A stretch of 64,000 bases of DNA from positions 124,001 to 188,000 of the forward strand of contig JAJAGP010000962.1 in assembly GCA_025084515.1 (NCBI GenBank), given 5' to 3'. A program made the translations under genes and the position numbers. The notes below the pieces were generated by a model. The model saw only the letters and a program-made list of their open reading frames with translations. It searched no databases and was not told the DNA's origin. Shown piece after piece: positions 43,764-53,223 of this stretch (position 1 is its first letter; each line of letters starts with the position of its first letter). The stretch comes from Ancistrus triradiatus. Taxonomy: Eukaryota > Chordata > Actinopteri > Siluriformes > Loricariidae.

Positions 43764-46045
43764 AAGCAAGTCACGTCCAGATTTTATTTATAGCACTTTT
43801 TACAATGGGAGCATTGTCTCAAAGGCACGTTAACAAGTTTAAGATTATCTCCTAATACCTACGTCCAATCCTAATTGAGCAAGCCTGGCGACAGTGGCAA
43901 GGAAAAACTCCCTAGTTTCTAGAATAACCTTAGGAGGACCAAGGACTCAAAAGGGACCCAACCTCCTTGCGCGTAGATGATAACTCTAAGAGCGAACTAA
44001 AGTCATGGAAGTCCAGAGTTCGAATAGAACTGTGCAGTATTCACATCACATTAAGTGGCCCGGGTATGATGATAATCTAAGACGAAACACAGTCATGGAG
44101 TCAAAGTTCGAATAAAATGTTAAGTATTCACATCGCACGTGTGAGTGGCCGGGTATGATAAATCTAAGAGTGAAACTTAAAGTCATGGAGTCCTTGTCGA
44201 ATAACATGTGAATTATGCACAGTGGAGCTCCATCAGATGAACTCAGTGTGGGGCCGGAACTGCCGGAACACAGCTCGGAGAGAAAAACATAATATTAATT
44301 AGTTTATTGATAAGAAGCACAGTGTCTCTTAACAATCACTGATCATGTCCATCCCTGAATGCCAAGTGTAGCCTGGAGACCACCGCGGCATTAGCTATAG
44401 CAGCATCGCTAGAAAGAGAGTAACTGGTAGGCAACACAGCAAGATGGATCACATGAGACATTGGCAACACCACGAGCGGTCAGAAGACAGCAACCCGCCG
44501 TCCCTGATCACCATAAGACTCTTTTACTTATGAACCCCCAGCTCTGCCCTTATTCTAAGTCAAGGATGCGTGAGTCATATCACGAGGGACCCAAGCCTAT
44601 TCAGCCAGACCACCCACTTGACACCCCGGCAAGTCGGAACAGGCAGCAGGCCAGACATGACTCAAGACTCCGTCCCCAGCAACCCAAGCCATGCAACCTG
44701 GTCTACATAATCTGTCCACAAGCCTGCGTAAATAAGTATGTCTTTAGCCTAGACTTAAAATTTTGGAGAGTGTCTGAGTCTCGAATGAAAGTGGGAAGTT
44801 TATTCCATAGTTGGGGGGCCATGTATGAGAGAGCCTTTCCCCCTCCTGAGATTTTTTTAAATTCTAGAAACTAAAAGAAGTCCTGCAACCTGCGAACGAA
44901 GTAGACGAGCTGGATTGTAAAACTCTTAAGAGTTCACTCAGTTAATATGGGGCCAGGCCATGTAGAGCTTTATAAGTTATAAGAAGTATTTTGTAATCAA
45001 TGCGGAATTTAACTGGTAACCAGTGTAGTGAAGATAGAACAGGAGTGATATGATCAAATTTTCTAGTTCGAGTTAGCACTCGGGTGGCTGCATTCTGCAC
45101 TAATTGAAGTTTATTTATAGATTTTCTAGAGCATCCAGTAAGTAAGGCATTACAGTAATCCAACCTTGAGGTAATAAATGCATGAACCAGTTTCTCTGCA
45201 TCATTAAAAGAGAGGATATTTCTAAGTTTAGCGATATTATGTAATTGACAGAAAGCAATTCGAGTGATGTTGCTAATGTGTGCATCAAAGGAGAGATCTG
45301 AATCAAATATGACACCTTTAAGTTTTTTACAGATGGACTGGGAAATCCTGAATAGCCATATAGATTTAGGATAGATGTAGCCAACCTGTCTCTCACAGCC
45401 TTGGGTCCCACTAATAGAACCTCAGTTTTATCTGAGTTAAGTAAGAGAAAATTAAATGACATCCAATCTTTTATTTCCTTTACACAGTCCTTAGTTTTGT
45501 TGATTGTAAGGCTGTCATTTGGTTTGGATGATAAGTACAGCTGTGTATCATCTGCATAGCAGTGGAAACTAATGCCATGTTTACGAATAACTGAGATTAG
45601 TGGCAGCATGTACAGAGAGAATAAAAACGGGGCAAGCACTGAGCCCTGAGGCACGCCATACTTCTCTTTTGAGAGCTTAGACCTTAGATTATTTATATGA
45701 ACAAACTGGTACCGGTCAGTTAAGTAGGATTTAAACCAAGAAAGTGCTGATCCCTTAACAACAGTAATTTTCTAGCTCACTGTTTTGAGTAAACATCATC
45801 GATTCTATCTTGTCAAATCTGCCTTAAATCTAACAGAACAAGAAAAGAAACACATCCCTTATTTGAGGACATTAACAAGTCATTAAGTACCCTAAGTAAT
45901 GCTGTTTCAGTACTATGATGGGGCCTGAAGCCAGACTGAAATGTTTCATAAATTTCATTCCTTTGTGAGGATCCCGAACAGTAACTAAGTTGACACTGGC
46001 CTCTAGTGTCTTGGCAGAATCTCCACAATACTGGGGCGCTCACGC
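43764..46045 (-). mobile_element. L2/CR1-type LINE 3' part, copy E (longest)
   Basis: 3' tail at the left edge ('aagtcacgtccagattttat'). It covers the same 3' untranslated region as C, D and F and extends 5' well into the reverse transcriptase (to about 46045). It is the most informative LINE copy here. The 3' region has small indels relative to copy D. Confidence 0.9.
44942..46043 (-). pseudogene. LINE ORF2 reverse transcriptase (copy E)
   Basis: Read right to left. Around 45820-45960 '[20 protein letters not shown]' and '[11 protein letters not shown]' are the finger and first palm blocks. At 45654-45115 come QGSVLAPFLFSLYMLPL, the catalytic box 'FHCYADDTQLYLSSKPN' (near 45540-45580), and 'LLLNSDKTEVLLVGPKAVRD'. 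At 45163-44942 follow 'NALLTGCSRKSINKLQLVQN' and 'LSSLHWLPVKFRIDYKILL'. The palm aspartate pair is intact. The region between 45660 and 45815 is broken and the endonuclease domain is absent. The clade is L2/CR1-like by motif pattern. Confidence 0.9.
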
Positions 46046-46428
46046 TGCCATGAAGGGTTCACACTGGCCAGGAATGGCCCAAGAGTGGGCCCTGATAATA
46101 CCCATCTCCAGGGGGTGTCGTCCTGACGCCCCTCAACATATTAACTACCCTCTTCTGGCCTGACGAACATGCTCGGGGTCGAGCCTGCTTCACACCGGTA
46201 GACCCCGGTAAGCAGGACAACCCCCAAGACGGGGGCTGAAAGGGAGGGCGATTCATCATGAGCCGGGCACAGGAACAGTTTCTGACTCTGGGCCAGCCAC
46301 AAGCAGCTCAGGGGTGGACCCTGGCGCAGGCGGCTCAAAGATCAGACAGGGCCTGACCAAGCCAACAAAAAAGGTTTGCGCTAAGCGCTTGGCCAGGCAG
46401 ATAGATGCCAAAAACCCCAGCACAGAGG
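46046..46428. other. Unassigned G+C-richer sequence
   Basis: It lies downstream of the gag-like gene on the minus strand and may be the rest of that element. Minus-strand frames are proline-rich but carry no recognised domain. Confidence 0.35.
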
Positions 46429-47196
46429 CTAGATAAGGTGATAATGGCACATGGGCCGATGCCAACAACTGCGGTGCAGTAGTCGAGGCAAACGATTGAT
46501 CTGAATGACTTTAGCGTGGGGGTTGGGACCAACGACCGTGGTGCAGGGATCGAGTCTGAGCTCAGGTGCAGAGCTAGGTGGCGCTAAATGCTCAGGTACG
46601 GAGCTTGCATGCTCAGGTACAGAGCTTGGGGGTGAGGCATGCTTAGGTACGGAACTTACGGGCACAGCATGCTCAAGTACGGAGCTAGGGGGCGCTAAAT
46701 GCTCAGATGCAGAGCTTACCAGCACTACATGCTCAGGTACGGGGCTTAAAAGCGTGGCGTGCTCAAGTACAAGGCTACGAGGTGCTAACTGCTCAGGTAC
46801 GCTGTTAGACGGTGCTAAATGCTCAAATACGGAGCTTAATTGCTCAGGTACAATGCTTACGGCCACGGTGTGATCAAGTTTGGAGCTAGGGGGCGCCAAA
46901 TGCTGAAATACAGGACTAGTATGAGCTGGACATGAGGAAGGTGGCGAGCTAGAGATGGAACCGGCCCGCTGTAAAAGGCGAGTGTTTGCACAGATGGCAA
47001 AATTGTACAGATCTGCTGGGGATGTTGGGTCCGGAAGAAAGAACACCTCATCCCTCACCTTCTTGCTAAGACCAGACTTAAAAATGTCCATGAGCGCCTG
47101 GTCATTAAAACCAGTTAAAACAATGCCGTTAAAACTACGCCGGTTTAAATGCTCAAGTACAGGGCCATGGGGTGCTAACTGGTACAGGGCTAACAT
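46429..47196 (-). CDS. Gag-like gene with 10-residue repeats (probable Ty3/gypsy-type)
   Basis: A 255-codon frame begins near 47196. Residues about 22-75 form a non-repetitive block (LTGFNDQALMDIFKSGLSKK, then DEVFFLPDPTSPADLYNFAI and ANTRLLQRAG) with the character of a Ty3/gypsy capsid end: a 'GL...VRDEV' helix followed by a D-P-x-S-x-x-D-L-Y-x-F helix. The rest is a run of PEHLAPPSS-type units. Gag proteins assemble the particle that carries element RNA in the cytoplasm. I see no zinc knuckle or protease in frame. More repeats lie upstream (47150-47446) in another frame, so the full protein may have repeats on both sides of the block, separated by a frameshift. Confidence 0.5.
   Translation of the reverse strand: MLALYQLAPHGPVLEHLNRRSFNGIVLTGFNDQALMDIFKSGLSKKVRDEVFFLPDPTSPADLYNFAICANTRLLQRAGSISSSPPSSCPAHTSPVFQHLAPPSSKLDHTVAVSIVPEQLSSVFEHLAPSNSVPEQLAPRSLVLEHATLLSPVPEHVVLVSSASEHLAPPSSVLEHAVPVSSVPKHASPPSSVPEHASSVPEHLAPPSSAPELRLDPCTTVVGPNPHAKVIQINRLPRLLHRSCWHRPMCHYHLI
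46590..46911 (-). repeat. 30-bp coding minisatellite in the gag-like gene
   Basis: The anchor 'gctcaggtac' or a close variant recurs at 46590, 46611, 46641, 46671, 46701, 46731, 46761, 46791, 46821, 46842, 46872 and 46902. Steps are 30 bp, with two steps of 21 bp. All are multiples of three, so the frame is kept and each unit adds 10 (or 7) residues. Confidence 0.9.
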
Positions 47197-47446
47197 GCTC
47201 AGGTACGGAGCTTACAGGCACAGCGTACCTAGGTATGGCATCAGGCGGTGCTAAATGCCTAAGTACAGAGCCTACGTGCTCAGATACGGGGCACGCGTGT
47301 GCAATTATGGAGCCGGGGGGAGCTAAATGCTGAAGTGCGGAGCTTACGTGCTCAGGCACAGAGATAAGGGGTGCGGCGTGCTCCAGAATGAAACTCCCGA
47401 TAACCTCCCACTCCGGCACGGGGATTCGCTTGACGGGGTTGTACAT
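47150..47446 (-). CDS. Upstream part of the gag-like gene, second repeat array
   Basis: A 97-codon minus-strand frame with units such as SVPEHVSSALQHLAPPGS and 'VLRHLAPPDA'. Anchors recur at about 30-bp steps (47224, 47256, 47278, 47299, 47329, 47349, 47379). It overlaps the next frame by about 45 bases and is probably the same gene interrupted by one frameshift. It is truncated at 47447 by a SINE. Confidence 0.5.
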
Positions 47447-47553
47447 TTACATTTACAGCATTTAGCAGATGCCCTTATCCAGAGCGACTTACAATTGATA
47501 CATTCTTACAATCCATGCAATTGTGGGTTAAGGGCCTTGCTCAAGGACCCACA
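47447..47553 (-). mobile_element. tRNA-derived SINE, copy S5, head missing
   Basis: Tail and body are well preserved: 'catttacatttacagcattt', 'agcagatgcccttatccaga', 'caattgtgggttaagggcc'. It stops at 'gctcaaggaccca', so the tRNA-like head is absent. Sits at the 5' edge of the gag-like gene. Confidence 0.9.
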
Positions 47554-47922
47554 ATTTTTTATCTCACCCGTGGGCAAAAGAATGCCCCACAGGGAACGGG
47601 TGATGGGCTGACATTCGCGATGGCCCTTCATGATGGGAGGGTTGGGTCGTATGGGGTGATTAAACATTGATCCCTCAGGATTTGGAGGGACCAACAACCC
47701 TAGCACCTACCTGGGCAGAGATTGGCGCCTACGGTGGCAGGGGTGGGATGGGTCTGGAGGGTTCAGATGGATGACCGGATCAATGACTCGGCCATAGTCA
47801 TAGGACGGCTCCCCAAAAGCCAGCCAGGACCAGTGTAAAGAATCCCACCGGCCGCGGTGACTGGGACCTCCAAACTGGCCATGTCAAGCCATATCAAGAG
47901 GTCGACGAGCCATTAAATAATA
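47554..47922. other. Unassigned sequence, possible retroelement leader
   Basis: Moderately G+C-rich and directly upstream (minus strand) of the gag-like gene. No motif was recognised. Confidence 0.3.
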
Positions 47923-48094
47923 AAATATATTTTATTTTATTTATTTAGGACCCAAGTGCGGTTAGCTCCAGATGGAATTAATGAACCAAAAAGATGAATG
48001 AACTAATGTGTTTAGGACTGCCGTTCGTGCGGGACACGAGACTCGAAACCCCAATTTCAAGTATCGCAGGCAAGTGTAATCACGGCTTGCCACA
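47923..48094 (-). mobile_element. tRNA-like SINE with A/T-rich tail
   Basis: On the minus strand the head reads 'gtggcaagccgtgattacac', 'ttgcctgcgatacttgaaat', then GGGGTTTCGAGTCTCG as B box, and the element ends in TAAATAAATAAAATAAAATA at about 47952-47930. The head resembles the segment at 40640-40690. Its right end carries the last 15-20 bases of the 2.4-kb repeat ('ttgccaca'). Confidence 0.45.
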
Positions 48095-48600
48095 CTGCCA
48101 GACGCTAGGACCCAGGGAAAAGAGAAAGAGAAGAACAGCAGATGCAAGGGCCGGCTAATGTGGACTCAAAATAAGGCAATACACCATCAAATAAGAATGA
48201 CGGGACAAGGGAAGAGACTACGAATACACGCCTCATACAGGACACGAGCAGCGCGTCCTGAAACGAAAGAAAAAAATGATTTTTTTTTTAAGTGAGCAAG
48301 TGCCCAGTATAAACAGCAGTCCGCGCATGCACAGGTCGGACACTGGCACTTCAGAGCTGAGCTCTGCTGTGCTTGCGCCGGGAATCGCAGAGGTGTGCAG
48401 AGGGTGCGCCTGCGCAGTGCACAGACAGGACTCAGAAAGGGAAGGCGAGGAAAAGATTAGAAGAGGAAGAGACTCTTTCCCTTTCCTAGTGACTATGCCC
48501 TAACCAAATTACCTTGAGCCTTGCAGCTCTATTCGGCCCACCTTCTATGCAAGATGAGCCATACCTGTATTCCCAAACAAGAAGAAAAGGCAAGAGTTAT
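48095..48600 (+). other. Leader-like segment, copy 2
   Basis: Aligns with 43113-43600 from 'ctgccagacgctaggaccca' onward. The reading frame seen in copy 1 is shifted here. The 2.4-kb repeat is missing upstream, which leaves only its last bases. Confidence 0.5.
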
Positions 48601-48686
48601 AATTGAAAAATGCAAAACCATTGGTGATGTTTAACATGTACTGACTTTTTCAAATGTATGCACCCATAGATGGTATTTTATTAACG

Positions 48687-48723
48687 TGTGTGTGTGTGGG
48701 TGTGTGTGTGTGTGTGTGTGTGT
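48687..48723. repeat. GT microsatellite
   Basis: About 18 GT units with one G interruption, followed by TTTG/TTTA repeats. Confidence 0.95.
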
Positions 48724-48724
48724 T

Positions 48725-49131
48725 TGTTTATTTGTTTGTTTATTTGTTTATGCTCCAAACTGAAGCCTAACTCTAATAGCCATGGTTAACCACTACATCT
48801 CATTCACATATTTCAGTGCTTACTCTGCTCTTACCGCATCTACATTCAATATTCTAGACAGACTTCATTCATCTTATCGGTTTCATTAAGGCAAAACACA
48901 CAATAAACCACAGTGAGGGCAGAAATGCTCCAGATCCAGGGTTATTAAGCAGTCTATTAACTCGCCTTAGGTTACGTAAAACTTAATTGCTTAAAATGTA
49001 ATTGCTGATAAGGTTAATTAAAAGCAGAACTTTCAGCAGCAACCTTGCTGATTCAGGCTTGGAGTTAGAGTCGTTTGATTGACACAGCACATCCCTGAGT
49101 GATTACCCAAGGATTCTGAATGTCTGCAACC
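48725..49131 (+). promoter_or_regulatory. Possible promoter region for the 49132 exon
   Basis: Repeat-free. At 49009-49031 'ctgataaggttaattaaaag' combines a GATA site with a GGTTAATTAA stretch resembling an HNF1 half-site. There is no clear TATA box at a fixed distance, and the start of transcription is unknown. The call depends on the downstream exon being real. Confidence 0.2.
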
Positions 49132-49244
49132 ATGGCAACCCAGCTGATGAAGATTATGGGATTTTGCCTCCTTCTGTCTCTTTGTTTTGGCACATCATGT
49201 TCCAGAGACATTAGCTTAGCTAAGCTAACTAAGTGGAAGGGAAA
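49132..49244 (+). CDS. Candidate first coding exon of a secreted protein
   Basis: The ATG at 49132 sits in a strong Kozak context (ACCATGG). The first 37 codons (MATQLMKIMGFCLLLSLCFG, then TSCSRDISLAKLTKWKG) look like a signal peptide: charged start, hydrophobic core from about residue 9 to 20 and small residues at 21-23. After two further bases the sequence GTATGTGAG begins at 49245, a near-ideal splice donor. An acceptor-like 'gctttctttcccag' ends at 49683; joining there keeps the frame (phase 2) for 41 more codons to a TAA at 49805-49807, with several cysteines. I do not recognise the protein. The region is free of transposon sequence, unlike its surroundings. Downstream joining is speculative. 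Confidence 0.4.
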
Positions 49245-50879
49245 GTATGTGAGGTGTCAGGGAAGACTGACCTCTTTGTTTTGTTTTTTTTCCAAACTTG
49301 TAGAAATTCAAAAGTTAGTATGGGGATATGAATGTGTAAAGTCAGCATATCAGAAATGGCTTTTCAAAAGTGAAATTGTGCTGAATGTGTTCCAGGAGAT
49401 GTAACTAAATAAGCCAATGATAAAAGCTTCAACAGGCTAGCCAAACAAAGCTAATGTGTTTTTTTATGTGAAACATCTGGAATAGAAGCAAGCAAACAAG
49501 CATGTCTGGTCCACTAGCACTTATATAAATTCTCAGCACCTGACTATTGTTAGTGAGTAATTAAAATGTGCAGAAATGCTTCCAGGCACAAGTCTTGCTG
49601 CCCATCTGAGCCATGCCAGCATGTTCTTTGCTGCATTCATGGCATTTTTGGTTTCACCTATGCTTGCTTGCTTTCTTTCCCAGTAATGAGACTGAACTGG
49701 CCTGTTCTAGATGTCAACTTTATGTAATTTATTTGCACTGCAAATCCATTATGACACAGACATTTCTAATGGCACTGCCCTTTATTTTAGACAACATGCT
49801 TCACTAAGACAACTAATTCCATATGTAACAATAAACAATAAAGGTAACAACTGTGGTAGAAATTATTTTATTTTTGATGTAATACTTTTACTGTGCCTAT
49901 TTATCATGATCCTTAAAACTGGATATTTTCTTGGATGATTATTCGTAGCTCTACAAACAGACTTTGTCTGGAGGACATAAGTGTTATTAGAACAGGCAAA
50001 AAGCATTATTAGATCACTTTAGTATGTTAAGGACGGACTTTCAGAAGCTATTCAGTGCTATTCAGAAGCTTGATGATGTCATCAAGGACTCTCAGTGCTT
50101 GTTCATCATAGTGGATATAACACTTGTGGATCATTCTTATGAGTTTGTGCCATTCTCTTGTTCAAGACTAATTAGTTAATTACTCCATAATCAACATGAA
50201 AAGTAGTTTAATTGTAGTTGTAATTTAATTAGTAAACAAATAGGCCTAGATCTTTTCATTATTACAAATGAGTGGTGTTTTGAAACTTTGTTTAAAGCTT
50301 TCTGAAGGTCAATGATAAGCCACAATTCCAGAGAGAACTATAGTGGAGCAAGAGTGTCATCTAGCATTCCTAGTATGTAGCATTCCGTACAAAGAATTGT
50401 CCAATTAGAACATTGTTTAATTATACTCAACAGTCATATTATAAAAAATGACTGTTGAGCAACTTGTCAGGATGGTGTTTTGAATTGTTTCTGAATTTAA
50501 CAGGTGAAATTTCCACCACACAACATCAGCACTAGCTGACAAGCAGTAAAGATTCAGCCATGCAAAGCAAATCAAATAATGGACTGGCACTTTAGGTGTC
50601 TCACACTCAATACAGTAACCAGACTAAAATCTGGGAATGTTTTTACACTGACCCAGTTTAAGAGCAGTGTTGCATTATACCACTCACTCTGCCTTCTGTT
50701 TGTTTTTTTTGTTTTATTGAAGATGTAAAAGCTTGTGTGCTCTGGTTTTTGAAAGTAATTGATGTCCTACCTGAAATATAGAGACAGCAGGGCAGCCTAC
50801 ATTACATATCACTCAGCCTAATGATTAAGTAAATAAGAATCTGTTATGTAATGGCACAATATTGGACCTAGTGCCTACA
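49245..50879. other. Unassigned low-repeat sequence, possible intron
   Basis: No transposon or repeat was recognised apart from T runs. It could be intronic if the 49132 exon is real. Confidence 0.4.
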
Positions 50880-51240
50880 GAAAAGCATCATACCCTGTCA
50901 AAATCCTTACCTTTTATCACATTACACCAGGAAAATTAACTTCTGTCTGATGAAATCAAACATTTTGAAGACGTATATACATATTAGAAGCCTCAACACC
51001 TAAGTGAAACAATAATTTAAAAAATTCGGATTGGCCAAGTCGGATCCTGACCTATGTGTGTGGATGGTTTTGAAGAGAGCAGTCCATTACCACTCACCAT
51101 GAAATTTGACTGAACTCAGACAATTCTGAACAATGAAATGGACAAATATTCCACAATCTAGGTGAGCAAAACTATCCAAACAAAACATATCCAAACAGAG
51201 TGATGGATGTAATTAAAGCAAAATGTGGCCCAAAGTGAGA
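50880..51240 (+). pseudogene. Tc1-like relic, strongly decayed
   Basis: Near 51030-51180 'ttggccaagtcggatcctga' and the downstream arrangement resemble the WPSQSPDL...LW..K..V block and the C-terminal end of a Tc1-like transposase. 'acagaaaagcatcataccct' upstream resembles a terminal region. No frame is open. Confidence 0.4.
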
Positions 51241-51278
51241 GTGTTCACTTTTGCTACACTGGTATTCTATTATTTCAT

Positions 51279-51469
51279 TCATTTACAGCATTTAGCAGAC
51301 ACCCTTATCCAGAGCAACTTACAATTGATACATTCTTACAATCCAAGCAATTGTGGGTTAAGGGCCTTGCTCAAAGACCCAACAGTGGCAGCTTGGAAGA
51401 GGTGGGATTTGAACCCTGGACCTTCTGGTCCATAGTCCAGTGCCTTACCCACTAGGCTACCACAGTCCC
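51279..51469 (-). mobile_element. tRNA-derived SINE with LINE-type tail, copy S6
   Basis: Near complete: tail 'catttacagcatttagcaga' and 'cccttatccagagcaactta', body 'ccaagcaattgtgggttaag', B box 'tttgaaccctggacc' and A box 'cccactaggctaccacagtc', all in reverse complement. It matches copy S2 closely. Confidence 0.92.
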
Positions 51470-51858
51470 TTCTTCTTTTTTCGTTTATATCCCCCATTTA
51501 CAATATTTCATGCTTTGAATATTTTTCTTCACCCTTCAGGTTAGACCATATCTAAACAAATGTCATGTGGAAAAAGTACACAAACAACAAAATAACATTC
51601 ACAAACACAGAAAGTTGGTATGTTTGCCATAGGATGGTGCCATCTCGTCACAACTCAGCTGAAGAATCAGTGTGTGAATCCAGCGTGAGGGTGTGCACTG
51701 CATGTGAGGTGTGTCACAGGCACATGGAGTGGAACTACCTCTGTGCACATAGTGTGTGTATGGAGGTGGAGATTGAGAGACATCTATTGAGTTCAGCAGG
51801 TTTTTGTTGCAATCTCTCCTCTTTCATTCTCCAGTAAAAAATGCACATGGCCAAGTCA

Positions 51859-51895
<37 letters not shown>

Positions 51896-52275
51896 CATGT
51901 GTGTGTATGCAGTATGTTTATGTGTGCTGTACATGTGCCTCCCCCTTTCTGCCCACCACTTCCGCTCTTCAATAATCAGTTAGAGAAACAGAATTTCCAG
52001 CATTTTCAATTTCAAACCAACCCACACCTGTGTGAGTGAGTGAGTGTGTCTTGTGTGGATGCTTCAGGTCTACACACACTTATGTCTGAACAAACACACC
52101 TACACACAACCTCTTCTTACCTGCAAACATTTGCACTCTCATCTGTTTATCTATCTATCTGTCTGTCTCTTGATCTATACACCTGTACACCTATCAGCTG
52201 TATATACTGTCAAACAATTATCCATTCATTCTTTGTTTATTGATCCACCTACATTTTATTGATCTATGTTCTGCT
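51470..52275. other. Unassigned sequence with a CT array
   Basis: No gene was recognised. It contains a (CT)n microsatellite at 51861-51893. Confidence 0.5.
51861..51893. repeat. CT microsatellite
   Basis: About 16 CT units. Confidence 0.95.
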
Positions 52276-52410
52276 GTATAATGTGTAACACCTATTGGCT
52301 GAGACTTTGATGAGTAAAGATGACCAGAGGATCTCCAATTTATCAACAAATGTGTGAGAAAATTTCTCTCTCGACAGTGCATAATATCATTAAACATAAA
52401 AAAAAGAGAA
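52276..52410 (+). pseudogene. Tc1-like fragment ('CAACCCC' family)
   Basis: 'gaccagaggatctccaattt', 'atcaacaaatgtgtgagaaa' and 'cagtgcataatatcattaaa' match the N-terminal coding region of the element at 53224-55490, with an internal deletion. Confidence 0.65.
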
Positions 52411-52482
52411 CACATCACTCCTGTGCTTGAGTGACATCACTGGCTGTCCACTGGCTGTCCGTATACACTGAAATATCAATGT

Positions 52483-52487
52483 GTATC

Positions 52488-52523
<36 letters not shown>
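52483..52523. repeat. ATT microsatellite
   Basis: About 13 ATT units. Confidence 0.95.
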
Positions 52524-52524
52524 C

Positions 52525-53223
52525 TTCTATTAATTCATAAGGAAAGTGTGGACAAAGTAATGTTGTTTCATGTTATGAGAATATTTGTTTTATATAATAC
52601 AACTCCCCCACCCCCTCTTCCAGGAAGACCTTTGCACCATTTTTGCACCAATTTTTATACAAGCCAGCTAATAATGCTCTGTTATAAGCAAATATCCTGG
52701 TGTTCCTATATTTTCCTATGAAAATCTGCATTGGTGTCAGAAGTGGGATTGATTGTGGGATCACAGACAAGGGAGTTGGAGCAGCTTTAGGGTGAGACCA
52801 ATCTGGTGATAGCACAGGAAGAATAATGCTGCCAAAACCACCAAAGCAATAGTGGATGGAGGGAGATTGGTACAGAGCCCTACACCTGTCTGGCTCTTCT
52901 GGATGGATCTAACCAGACTTGCCAGCATGAGATAATGGCAGCACACAGCGGTAACCAGTTGGCGGAACCCATCGACAGGGCAGCGGTGACAGTGGCACCC
53001 AGTGCTAGCCACCTTCGGCAAAGTTTCCCATGGCACTTTGGGGAAGTTCCAGTGGAAGTGGTCCAATGGCAGCAGCTCTGTTAGTGGTGGCTACAGAGCT
53101 GATTACACTGGCTTATCACATTTACCTGCAGTTCACACCATACAGATGTGGGCAACATTACTGGCACCCTTGACTGTGTAATATAAAACAATGGATAAAT
53201 ACCAACTTTGTATGGTTGGAATA
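52525..53223. other. Unassigned sequence
   Basis: No gene or repeat family was recognised. Confidence 0.45.

Noticed and set aside
46505..46873. Plus-strand 122-codon frame rich in Cys-Ser-Gly-Thr
   Set aside because: It is the antisense of the 30-bp array. The minus-strand frame is longer and contains the non-repetitive gag-like block.
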